Origin: Sulfurifustis variabilis
GTDB lineage: Bacteria; Pseudomonadota; Gammaproteobacteria; Acidiferrobacterales; Sulfurifustaceae
NCBI RefSeq assembly: GCF_002355415.1
Contig: NZ_AP014936.1
Coordinates: 372,001-436,000, forward strand
Length of the DNA stretch: 64,000 nucleotides
Direction of reading: 5' to 3'
Part shown: positions 54,277 to 61,921 of the stretch, one piece after another
Layout of the letters: each line of letters opens with the position of its first letter
Numbering within the stretch: position 1 is the stretch's first letter
Notes under the pieces: model-generated
Seen by the model: the letters and a program-made list of their open reading frames with translations, nothing else
Databases searched by the model: none
Told to the model about the DNA's origin: nothing
Position numbers and translations under genes: made by a program

Positions 54277-55509
54277 ATGGCGCTCTTCCAGTACCGCGGG
54301 CGCAACCAGCGCGGCGAGGCCGTGAGCGGCCGGATCGAGGCGGCCAGCACCGACGCGGTCGCCGACCAGCTGTTCAACAGCGGCGTAATACCGATCGATA
54401 TCCTGCCTACGGACATCAGCCGAGATGTCGTCGGCGGGCTTCGTGCCCTCACGTTCCGGCTGACCGAGAACCGCGTCGGGCTGGACGACCTCATCTTCTT
54501 CTGCCGGCAGATGCACACGCTGCTCAAGGCCGGGGTCCCGATCCTGCAAGCGCTGCGCGGCCTGCGCGAGACCACCCGGAACCCCGCGCTCGCACGCGTC
54601 ATCGGCCGTATCGGCGAGAGCCTCGACGCCGGGTTCGACCTCACGACCGCCATCGGCCGCCACCCGGACGTCTTTCCGCCGCTGTTCGGGAGCATGGTCC
54701 AGGTCGGCGAAACGACGGGCGGTCTCCCCGAGAGCTTCCAGCAGCTGGGGCGCTACCTCGAACGGGAGAAGGAAACGCGCGATCGCGTCAGGCAGGCGGT
54801 CCGCTACCCGGTCATCGTCCTCTGCGCGATTGCCGCCGCGCTGTTCATCATCAACATCTTCGTTATCCCCGCGTTCGCCAACGTCTACGCCGGCTTTCGC
54901 GCCGAGCTTCCCGCGATCACGCGGATGCTGGTCGCGATATCCGATGTCTTTGCGCGTCATTGGCACTGGATGCTGGCCGGAGCCGCTGCTCTGGCCGTGG
55001 CGCTTCGCGTGCACCTGAAGACGCCGGAAGGGCGTTACCGGTGGGACAGGATCAAGCTACGGCTTCCCATCGTCGGGTCGATCTTTCGCTACGCCGCGCT
55101 CGCGCGGTTCTCGCGCTCCCTCTCGATCGCGCTGCGCGCCGGCGTCCCGCTGGTGCAGGCCTTCACGGTGGTCAGCCGGTCGGTCGGCAACGACTTCATC
55201 GGGCAGCGCGTCCTGCAGATGCGCGACGGCATCGAGCGCGGAGAGACGATCACGCGTACCGCGATCGCGACGTCCATGTTTCCGGCGCTCGTGCTCCAGA
55301 TGTTGTCCGTGGGAGAGGAGACCGGTGCGGTCGACGGCCTGCTCGGCGAGGTCGCCGATTACTACGACCGCGAGGTCGACTACGCGCTCAAGGGCCTGAG
55401 CGCCGCGCTCGAGCCCATCCTGCTCGTGGCGGTGGGCATCATGGTGCTGATACTCGCCCTCGGTGTCTTCTTGCCGATGTGGGACCTGGCGAAGGCCGCC
55501 CGCGGCTGA
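54277..55509 (+). CDS. mshG: MSH-pilus inner-membrane platform protein MshG (PilC/GspF family)
   Basis: MshG is the polytopic platform on which pilins are assembled. The 410-residue protein has the duplicated GspF domain, FCRQMHTLLKAGVPILQALR and ARFSRSLSIALRAGVPLVQAF, each followed by membrane helices near 170-195, 215-240 and 375-400. It begins 5 bp after the mshE stop. Confidence 0.95.
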   Translation: MALFQYRGRNQRGEAVSGRIEAASTDAVADQLFNSGVIPIDILPTDISRDVVGGLRALTFRLTENRVGLDDLIFFCRQMHTLLKAGVPILQALRGLRETTRNPALARVIGRIGESLDAGFDLTTAIGRHPDVFPPLFGSMVQVGETTGGLPESFQQLGRYLEREKETRDRVRQAVRYPVIVLCAIAAALFIINIFVIPAFANVYAGFRAELPAITRMLVAISDVFARHWHWMLAGAAALAVALRVHLKTPEGRYRWDRIKLRLPIVGSIFRYAALARFSRSLSIALRAGVPLVQAFTVVSRSVGNDFIGQRVLQMRDGIERGETITRTAIATSMFPALVLQMLSVGEETGAVDGLLGEVADYYDREVDYALKGLSAALEPILLVAVGIMVLILALGVFLPMWDLAKAARG

Positions 55510-55570
55510 CGACGGCCGGCTTCGAAACTGGAAAAGAACAAAACCGTAACCTACTGTTCGATAGGCCTGC

Positions 55571-56149
55571 ATGCACATTTACGGGTGGCGAGAAAGCACG
55601 GCCGGCAGCCGGGGCAGGACCGCCGGTGAAAGCCGGGAGAGGGGTTTCTCGCTGCTCGAGATGGTGATCGTCGTATGCGCGATCGCGCTGCTCGCCCTCC
55701 TCGCCATCGACCGCTTATGGGCGATGCGCGTGGACGCCGAGCGCGTTGCAATGGAGCAGGTGGCGGGCAGCCTTCGAAGCGCGCTTGGCATAAAGGTTGC
55801 AAATCACCTTGCCAAGGGCGATATGAGCGGCCTCCGGGCCCTGGAGGGCAGCAATCCGATGGATCGGCTGTCCGAGTTGCCCCAGAACTATCTGGGCGCA
55901 CTCGCGGATCCGGACCCCGCCAGCGTCGCCGCCGGCTCCTGGTACTTCGACCTCGCGTCGCGGACGCTCGTCTACCGGGTGCGCAACGAGGATTACTTTT
56001 CGAGCAGTCTCGGCCCTCCCGCGCGGGCGCGGTTCGCGATCAGGCTCGTGTACGAGGACAGGAATCGGAACGGCAGGTTCGACCAGGCAGTGGACGGCCT
56101 GGAGGGCGTGCGGTTCGCGGCACTGGAGTCGTACGAGTGGACGAATTGA
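55571..56149 (+). CDS. Type IV pseudopilin (MshB/MshF position)
   Basis: The 192-residue prepilin has a prepilin-peptidase site in RERG^FSLLEM and one hydrophobic helix after it. The leader before the cleavage site is 25 residues, long for the family, and no inner start codon is available. The body has few repeats and one short acidic stretch DRNRNGRFD that could bind calcium. Position between mshG and the major pilin is that of mshF/mshB in Vibrio. It is probably a minor pilin. Confidence 0.8.
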   Translation: MHIYGWRESTAGSRGRTAGESRERGFSLLEMVIVVCAIALLALLAIDRLWAMRVDAERVAMEQVAGSLRSALGIKVANHLAKGDMSGLRALEGSNPMDRLSELPQNYLGALADPDPASVAAGSWYFDLASRTLVYRVRNEDYFSSSLGPPARARFAIRLVYEDRNRNGRFDQAVDGLEGVRFAALESYEWTN

Positions 56150-56213
56150 GGACGAAGGACCGATCAAGAACGGTTTTTTGTACAACGCGGTTGAGTTGAA
56201 GAGGAGAAAGAGC

Positions 56214-56585
56214 ATGAACACGCAGCAGGGTGGTTTTACGTTGATCGAGCTGGTGATGGTGATCGTCATTCTGGCGATCCTCGCGGTCACCGCCGTTCCC
56301 CGGTTCGTCGATCTGAGCACGGACGCCGAGCAGGCGGCCGTCGCCGGTGTCGCCGGTGCGCTGGGTTCGGCCTCGGCCATCAATTACGGCTCGCGCAAGG
56401 CCAACAGCGCGAACGGCGTGGCCGTCGCCAACTGCACCGATGTGGCGAACGCCCTGCAGGGCGGTCTGCACGCCGACTACACGATCACCGCCGGCGCCAT
56501 CGCCAACGACGCGACGGCGAGCTGCACGGTGACCCACACGCCGTCGGGCGAGACCTCGACGTTCGTCGGCCACGGCATCACCTAA
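56214..56585 (+). CDS. mshA: Major MSH-type pilin MshA
   Basis: The 123-residue prepilin has a short leader MNTQQGG, a cleavage site before FTLIELVMVIVILAILAV with the conserved glutamate at +5, and a small C-terminal domain with one pair of cysteines (in ANCTDV and ASCTVT) expected to form the pilin disulfide. A strong GAGGAG Shine-Dalgarno precedes the ATG by 8 bp, and a strong hairpin with T-tract follows the gene, both signs of an abundantly expressed structural subunit. Confidence 0.9.
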   Translation: MNTQQGGFTLIELVMVIVILAILAVTAVPRFVDLSTDAEQAAVAGVAGALGSASAINYGSRKANSANGVAVANCTDVANALQGGLHADYTITAGAIANDATASCTVTHTPSGETSTFVGHGIT

Positions 56586-56608
56586 GCCACGCTGTCTTCT
56601 GTGCCCGC

Positions 56609-56648
56609 GCGGACGCCTGTGGCCTCTCCAGGCGTCCGCTTCGGTTTT
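56609..56648 (+). terminator. Terminator/attenuator after the pilin gene
   Basis: GCGGACGCCTG (56609-56619) and CAGGCGTCCGC (56629-56639) form a perfect 11-bp stem with a 9-nt loop, followed by TTCGGTTTT. It ends 4 bp before the ATG of the next pseudopilin gene, so read-through must reach mshC-D-O-P. It should make the pilin transcript much more abundant than the downstream genes. Confidence 0.8.
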
Positions 56649-56651
56649 GCG

Positions 56652-57131
56652 ATGGCCCGCGCCCGCACCCACCGGAGCCCGCCGGCCGGTTTCACGCTGG
56701 TCGAGCTCGTCGTCATCCTGCTCATCATCTCCATCATCGCGGTCTACGCCGCCGTCACCACCCCCTCGAATGCCGAAGCCACGCTCTCGCAGCAGGCACA
56801 CCTCCTCGCGCGGCACCTCCGGCACGCGCAGACGCTCGCGATGACCTGGGGGCGGCCGCTTCGCCTGACGGCGGGCGGTGGCGCTTACGCCGTGTCGTGC
56901 GTCACCGCCGGAGCGGCGCCCTGCGATGCGAGTCCGGTCACCGACCCGGCGACCCGCGCGCCCTTCAGCGTCGGCCTCGCCTACGGCGTGACCGTATCCG
57001 GGGCGACGGTCGATTTCGACGTTCACGGGCGGCCGAGCGCCGGCGCGACCTTCACGCTCTCCGGTGCCGGCGCGACCGATCGCACGGTCGCCCTCAGCGT
57101 CCTCACGGGGTTCGTCGCGGTAACGCCATGA
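56652..57131 (+). CDS. mshC: Type IV pseudopilin MshC-like (GspH/FimT family)
   Basis: The 159-residue prepilin has the site PPAG^FTLVELVVILL with a 13-residue leader and a GspH/FimT-like body (LLARHLRHAQTLAMTWGRPL). Two cysteines lie in AVSCVTAGAAPCDAS. It is a minor pilin. It starts just behind the attenuator and overlaps the next gene by 4 bp (ATGA). Confidence 0.85.
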   Translation: MARARTHRSPPAGFTLVELVVILLIISIIAVYAAVTTPSNAEATLSQQAHLLARHLRHAQTLAMTWGRPLRLTAGGGAYAVSCVTAGAAPCDASPVTDPATRAPFSVGLAYGVTVSGATVDFDVHGRPSAGATFTLSGAGATDRTVALSVLTGFVAVTP

Positions 57132-57517
57132 AGCGCGGGCGCGGCTTCTCCCTGATCGAGCTCGTCATCATCATCGTCGTGCTGAGCCTCGGCCTGGTCG
57201 GGCTCACCGCGCTCTTCGGTCAAACGGTCGGTTCGGTGGACACGAACGACCGGATCGGCGTGGCCGCGCAGGCGGCGCAACGTTGCGCCGAGCACGTACT
57301 GGCCCGCCGGCGCGTGGATTCGGCGGTCGGCTATGCCGGGGTCGCCTCCGGGTTGTGCGCGGCTCTCCCCGCCTACGCCGGCTTCACCGCGACGGATTCC
57401 GTCGTCGCCTACGCCGGCGCAGGCTGCCCGGGTGGCGCCAACTGCAAACAGGTCACGGTGACGGCGAGCGACGGGTCGACCAGCCGGAGCCTCCATCTGC
57501 TGGTGGTGGATTACTGA
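57128..57517 (+). CDS. mshD: Type IV pseudopilin MshD-like
   Basis: The 129-residue prepilin starts MKRGRG^FSLIELVIIIVVLS with a 6-residue leader. The body has four cysteines (QRCAEH, GLCAAL, AGCPGG, ANCKQV), suggesting two disulfides. The position after mshC and before mshO matches the MSH order. Its start overlaps the mshC stop and its stop shares a base with the mshO start (TGATG). Confidence 0.85.
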   Translation: MKRGRGFSLIELVIIIVVLSLGLVGLTALFGQTVGSVDTNDRIGVAAQAAQRCAEHVLARRRVDSAVGYAGVASGLCAALPAYAGFTATDSVVAYAGAGCPGGANCKQVTVTASDGSTSRSLHLLVVDY

Positions 57518-58071
57518 TGCCCGCCTCCTTCGAACCCATCGGGCGCTGCCGGCGGACGGCGGGTTTCACGCTCGTGGAACTGGTCATGACGCTGATCATC
57601 CTGGGCGTCCTTGCCGCCGTGGCGGCGCCGATCCTGTTCGGCGGATTCCGCGTGTTCAGCGTCAGCACCGCGGACCTGCACACCCTGGACAAGCTGCGGT
57701 ACGCGACCGAGCGCATGGCCCGAGAGCTGCGCGAGGTGCAGCACACGGGCGTGTCGTACGTACTGGCGATGGCCGGGGCGACGACGTCGAGCGTGACCTT
57801 CACCAAGAACGACGGGACCGTCGTCACCCTGAACGGCAGCGCCCCGCCCGCGCTCACGCTGACCTACGCGGGCGTCGGCGTCGCCACGCTCACCGATCAG
57901 GTGGCCGCCGGCGGCGCCCTCTTCACCGGCTACGCGATCGACGGGGTGACGACCACCAACGATCCGGCGCAGATCGCCTTCGTGGAGATCACGCTGTCGC
58001 TGCAGCGCCCGCCCGACAACGTCACCACCTTCTCGCAGCGCACGCGGGTAGCGCTGCGCAACCAGCCATGA
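57517..58071 (+). CDS. mshO: Type IV pseudopilin MshO-like (PilW/GspJ type)
   Basis: The 184-residue prepilin has a 16-residue leader, the site RRTAG^FTLVELVMTLIIL, and a body with LRYATERMARELREVQHTG, typical of GspJ/PilW minor pilins. It is translationally coupled on both sides (1-bp overlap before it and a 4-bp overlap after it). Confidence 0.85.
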   Translation: MPASFEPIGRCRRTAGFTLVELVMTLIILGVLAAVAAPILFGGFRVFSVSTADLHTLDKLRYATERMARELREVQHTGVSYVLAMAGATTSSVTFTKNDGTVVTLNGSAPPALTLTYAGVGVATLTDQVAAGGALFTGYAIDGVTTTNDPAQIAFVEITLSLQRPPDNVTTFSQRTRVALRNQP

Positions 58072-59114
58072 AGGTCATGCGCGAACGGCTGCGGCGCGCC
58101 CAGCGGGGCGCGGCGACGCTGCTCGCCGTGATCCTGCTCATCACCGTCATCGCGTTCTCGCTGCTGGTCGCCGTGCTGTACGCGAGCTCCAGCGTCAACG
58201 ACGCGCTGCAGCAGGACGACAGCATCGCGGCGCTGTTTCTCGCCGAAAGCGCCCTCGAGCACGCGAGCCAGGTATACGCGGGAAGCGGGACCTGCGACGC
58301 GGCGGGCGTGGGCGTGCCGGTCGGCACCCCCGCCTTCGGGCGCGGGAGCTTCCAGATCGTGAGCGCCGCGCCGGCGGGCGCGTTGTGCACCGTGCAGACG
58401 AGGGGGCTCGTCGGCTCGGCGAGGCGCACGATCACGGCGCAGTTGCGTTACGGGACACCGATCGCGCTCGACGCGACCTCCACCAGCACGACGAACTCGT
58501 GGGCGCACACCGTCGCTCCGGGTGGCGTCGACCGCCTCCTCGTCGTCGGCGTGTCGATGAACATCCGCAATAACCCGTTCATCCAGGTGACGGGAGTGAC
58601 CTACGGAGGGCAGAACCTCGTGCGCGAGCTCAGCCAGAGGCGCGGCATCGACGTCCGTACCGAGATCTGGTACCTGGTCGATCCCCCCACGGGCGCCGCC
58701 AACGTCGTCCTGACCCTGTCGGCGGCGCCGAATCGACTGGCCGCGGGTGCCGTCTCGTTCACCGGAGTCGACCAGACGACGCCGATCGAGGCCTCGGCTA
58801 CCGCTCAGGGCGGCAACAGCACCCCCAGCGTCGCGGTCACGACGCTGACGAACGGCGCCTGGCTGGTGGATTCCCTGGCCGTCAGGCGCAACGTGGTCGC
58901 GGCCCCGTCGGCCGCGCAGACGGCGCTCTGGAACTTCGCTTCCGGCAACGGCGGGAACGGCGTGCAGGGGGCGGGGTCGTTTCGGGGCCCGCTCACCCCG
59001 GCCGGCCCGTACACGATGAGCTGGACCCTGAACAACAACCGGTCGTGGGTGATCGGGGTGATCGCCATACGACCGGCGGGCAGCGTGAAAGTGGTCAGTT
59101 GGCAGGAATCTTGA
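58068..59114 (+). CDS. mshP: MshP/PilX-like minor pilus protein fused to an extracellular domain
   Basis: The first 100 residues follow the MshP/PilX layout: RRAQRGAATLLAVILLITVIA hydrophobic helix without a G^FTLIE site, then a helical stalk with FLAESALEHASQVYA. MshP proteins usually end near 130-150 residues. This one has 348. The extra 220 residues form a beta-rich region (NSWAHTVAPGGVDRLLVVGV, VTGVTYGGQNLV, TEIWYLVDPP, AGAVSFTGVDQTTP, SWVIGVIAIRP) like secreted jelly-roll/lectin-like domains seen in environmental bacteria. It would lie at the pilus tip and could bind a surface or sugar; that is inference. Confidence 0.82.
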   Translation: MKVMRERLRRAQRGAATLLAVILLITVIAFSLLVAVLYASSSVNDALQQDDSIAALFLAESALEHASQVYAGSGTCDAAGVGVPVGTPAFGRGSFQIVSAAPAGALCTVQTRGLVGSARRTITAQLRYGTPIALDATSTSTTNSWAHTVAPGGVDRLLVVGVSMNIRNNPFIQVTGVTYGGQNLVRELSQRRGIDVRTEIWYLVDPPTGAANVVLTLSAAPNRLAAGAVSFTGVDQTTPIEASATAQGGNSTPSVAVTTLTNGAWLVDSLAVRRNVVAAPSAAQTALWNFASGNGGNGVQGAGSFRGPLTPAGPYTMSWTLNNNRSWVIGVIAIRPAGSVKVVSWQES

Positions 59115-59194
59115 AGACTTTCCTTCAGGGCATCCCGGCCCTCGGGCCCGATACCAGAAATACAGGACAGACAAGCTGTTAGTGCACGAAATTC

Positions 59195-59203
59195 TGCTAT
59201 TAC
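59195..59203 (+). promoter_or_regulatory. Candidate extended -10 promoter before mshI
   Basis: TGCTATTAC resembles an extended -10 element (TGnTATAAT) in an A/T-rich stretch of the 133-bp gap between mshP and mshI. The -35 is not evident. It would give the I-PilN-J-K-L-M group its own transcript. Confidence 0.35.
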
Positions 59204-59247
59204 TTAACTAGCTCTCCCAGGGAGGGGCAAATTCAGGGGAAATCAAC

Positions 59248-60189
59248 GTGTTTTCGCTGTTTGCGAAGAAGAATGGCGGCTCGGATCTCACCGGGATCGG
59301 CATAGACCCGGACGGCGTCTGCCTCGCCACCGTTTCTCATGCGCCGGGACGACGGCCGCGCCTGACCGCCTGCGACTTCCGGCCGTTCGACGGCGCGACC
59401 GAAGGCCGGGCGCGGCTGCTCGCGCGCGTCAGCGCCGAGCATCGGCTCAAGCGGGCACGCTGCACCACGGTGCTCAACGAAGAGGATTACAAGCTGCTCC
59501 TGACCGCCGCTCCCGACGTGCCGGCCCAGGAGCTGCGGGCGGCGCTGCGCTGGCGAATCAAGGACCTGATCGATTTTCACATCAACGACGCCACGATCGA
59601 CGTCTTCGACCTTCCCGTCGAGCAGGCGCGCGGTACGCCGCGCGAGATGTACGTGGTGGCGGCGCGCAACCAGGCGATCCAGCAGCGCGTGGAGTGCCTG
59701 CAGGAAGCGGGTATTTCGCTCGACGTAGTCGACATTCGCGAGCTCTGCCAGCGCAACGTCGCGGCGCTCCTGCCCGAGGACGCGAATGGCGTCGTACTGC
59801 TGTCTCTTCAGGCGCGGACGGGGTTGCTGACGCTGACCCGGCATGGGCTGCTGTATCTCGCGCGTCCGCTTGCCGTCGGGCTCGAGGCGTTGCGCCGCGA
59901 CGAAACGCGAGACGACTGTCTGGGGCAGATCGCGCTCGAGGTGCAACGCTCGCTCGATTACTACGAGAGCCATTTCCGGCAGCCTCCGATCCGGCACCTG
60001 GTCGTCGCCCCTCTCGGCGAGCCCGTGTACGGACTGACCGATCATCTGGCCGGGAACCTGAACACCCAGGTTGCCGAGCTGGACATGCACGCGATCGTCG
60101 AGTGCGACCCCACGATCCCGCCCGAATGGCAGGCGCGGTGCCTGCCTGCCCTCGGCGCCGCGTTGCGCCAGGAGGTCCGGGCGCTGTGA
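59248..60189 (+). CDS. mshI: MshI (PilM-like) pilus assembly protein
   Basis: The 313-residue protein has the actin-like PilM/MshI layout: a short N-terminal FSLFAKKNG, then GIGIDPDGVCLATVS, CTTVLNEEDYKLLL, and LRWRIKDLIDFHINDATIDVFDLP. It links the platform with the inner-membrane PilN/PilO-type proteins. It begins with GTG at 59248 behind AGGGGA and overlaps the next gene by 4 bp (GTGA). Confidence 0.9.
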   Translation: MFSLFAKKNGGSDLTGIGIDPDGVCLATVSHAPGRRPRLTACDFRPFDGATEGRARLLARVSAEHRLKRARCTTVLNEEDYKLLLTAAPDVPAQELRAALRWRIKDLIDFHINDATIDVFDLPVEQARGTPREMYVVAARNQAIQQRVECLQEAGISLDVVDIRELCQRNVAALLPEDANGVVLLSLQARTGLLTLTRHGLLYLARPLAVGLEALRRDETRDDCLGQIALEVQRSLDYYESHFRQPPIRHLVVAPLGEPVYGLTDHLAGNLNTQVAELDMHAIVECDPTIPPEWQARCLPALGAALRQEVRAL

Positions 60190-60842
60190 TCAGCCAGCAG
60201 GTCAACCTCTATCATCCGATCTTCCGCAAGCAGGAGAAGCGTTTCTCCGCGCGTGCGATGGTTCAGGCCGTGCTCGTGGTGCTGGCCGGCATCGTGCTGA
60301 TGTACGGCTACGCTTGGTGGCAGGTCGGCTCGCTGCGAAGCGAGCTCGCTCGAGCGGAACGGGACCGAGCCGCGGCCGCGCAGCGCCTGGAGGCGCTCAA
60401 TACCCGGGTCGCCGGACGACGCGCGGACGCCGTGCTCGAGCAGGAGCGGCGCGATCTCGAGCTGCGACTGGCAGCGCGCGAGCAGATTCAGGCGCTGCTG
60501 GCCCGCGAGACGCTCGGCGACCAGCAGGGCACGTCGCGCTATTTCGCCGCTCTCGCCCGCCAGAGCCTGTCCGGGCTCTGGCTCACGGGCTTCACCATCA
60601 CCGGAGGCGGCGATTCGCTCACGCTTACCGGCCGCGCCACGCGTCCCGAGCTGCTCCCCGAGTACCTCGAGCGCCTGTCCGGCGAGCAGGCGCTCGCCGG
60701 CAAGCGCTTCGAGGTGTTCCAGATGCAGCGGCCGGACCGGACCACGAAGAGCGGCGCCTCGCATCCGGCCGACTACGTCGAGTTCACGGTCAAGACGACG
60801 GGCGAGGTTACGGATTCGCCGCCCGCGGGGGGCCGGTCATGA
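60186..60842 (+). CDS. PilN-like inner-membrane pilus assembly protein (MshI2 position)
   Basis: The 218-residue protein starts QQVNLYHPIFRKQEKRFSAR, the PilN motif QxNLY that contacts the PilM-like partner. A single membrane helix (about 25-48), a coiled coil (about 50-100) and a ferredoxin-like periplasmic domain follow. It starts with GTG overlapping the mshI stop; a long upstream frame is a shadow of mshI. Confidence 0.88.
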   Translation: MISQQVNLYHPIFRKQEKRFSARAMVQAVLVVLAGIVLMYGYAWWQVGSLRSELARAERDRAAAAQRLEALNTRVAGRRADAVLEQERRDLELRLAAREQIQALLARETLGDQQGTSRYFAALARQSLSGLWLTGFTITGGGDSLTLTGRATRPELLPEYLERLSGEQALAGKRFEVFQMQRPDRTTKSGASHPADYVEFTVKTTGEVTDSPPAGGRS

Positions 60843-61549
60843 CGAGCCAACTGGCCGGGTTCAGGCACTTTCTCGAGCGGGTCGACGGCCTGGAATTGCG
60901 CGAGCGCGCGCTGATGTTCACGGCCGTCCTCGGCGTCCTGTTCGTCCTCGCCGCGAACGCGCTCTTTCCGGGCTTGCAGAAGGAACAGAAGCGGCTCGAG
61001 GGCGAGTTGCAGGCGAAGCGAGAGCAGACACGCGTATTGAACGCCGAGGTGGAGAAGGCCGCGGCGGCGTATGCCGAGGACGCGGATGCCCGCAACCGTG
61101 CGCGCATCGCCGAGCTCCAGGCGCGGCTGCGCGCGCTGGATACCACGGCCGCGCAGCAGGCGCGCAGCCTCGTCAGCCCCCGGGAAATGCCGCGGTTGGT
61201 GCGGCAGGTGCTGACGCGCAACCGCGCGCTGCAGCTGGTCGAGCTGGTGAACCTGCCTCCCGAACCGCTCCTCGAGCCGTCGAAAACAGCGGTTGTCGCG
61301 CCCGCCGGCGCCGATGCGCGCCCGACGCCCGTCGCGAGAACGGCGGCTCCTGTCCTGTATCGCCACGGGATGCGTGTACGGGTGAAGGGACGCTATCCGG
61401 AGCTCGCGAGCTACCTTCATGCGCTCGAGTCGCTGCCTTGGAAGGTGTTCTGGGGCGAGGTCGGCCTGCGTGCGGAGAACTACCCGCTTTCCGAGCTGAC
61501 CCTCGTTATCTACACACTGGGGCCGGAAGAGGCATGGATCGGCGTGTGA
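60839..61549 (+). CDS. mshJ: MshJ (PilO-like) pilus assembly protein
   Basis: The 236-residue protein has one N-terminal membrane helix (about 26-42), a long coiled coil (about 45-105) and a C-terminal domain with the PilO/GspM-like GRYPELASYLHALESLPWKVFWGEV. It pairs with the PilN-like protein in the inner-membrane alignment complex. It overlaps the PilN-like gene by 4 bp (ATGA). Confidence 0.9.
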   Translation: MTSQLAGFRHFLERVDGLELRERALMFTAVLGVLFVLAANALFPGLQKEQKRLEGELQAKREQTRVLNAEVEKAAAAYAEDADARNRARIAELQARLRALDTTAAQQARSLVSPREMPRLVRQVLTRNRALQLVELVNLPPEPLLEPSKTAVVAPAGADARPTPVARTAAPVLYRHGMRVRVKGRYPELASYLHALESLPWKVFWGEVGLRAENYPLSELTLVIYTLGPEEAWIGV

Positions 61550-61591
61550 GCCGCGATTTTTGCCTGGCACGATAATTGTAGAGACTGCGGT

Positions 61592-61921
61592 ATGCGCTTC
61601 ATTTTATTGATGCTGCTCTCGCTTTCGGCCGCTGCCGCTGCAACGGCCGGAGCGGGGTCGTTCGAGCAGCTGCCCGACCCCACGCGCCCGCATGCACAGC
61701 GGTCGGAGAGCGCGTTGCCGCGCGCGAGCCAGGGCCTGGCGTACACGCAGGTCGGTCCTGCCGGACGCGTGGCGGTCATCGACGGCCGTCGGGTCCGGGA
61801 AGGCGACCGGGTGAGCGGCGGCGAGGTCGTCGCCATCGGGCCATTCCAAGTGGTGCTCCGCGAGGGCGGCCGCGAGACCGTGCTGCGGCTGATGCCCGAG
61901 CTGCCGAGAGAACACAAATGA
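61592..61921 (+). CDS. mshK: MshK pilus assembly protein
   Basis: The 109-residue precursor has a signal peptide (about 1-20), then the MshK/PilP-type LPDPTRP motif, and a small beta domain with VAVIDGRRVREGDRV. It acts in the periplasm, linking the inner-membrane complex with the secretin. Its stop overlaps the mshL start by 4 bp (ATGA, 61918-61921). Confidence 0.88.
   Translation: MRFILLMLLSLSAAAAATAGAGSFEQLPDPTRPHAQRSESALPRASQGLAYTQVGPAGRVAVIDGRRVREGDRVSGGEVVAIGPFQVVLREGGRETVLRLMPELPREHK

Noticed and set aside
59115-59247. mshQ adhesin gene expected after mshP in Vibrio-type loci.
   Set aside because: Only 133 bp separate mshP and mshI, with no coding frame; mshQ is absent here, possibly replaced by the long mshP.
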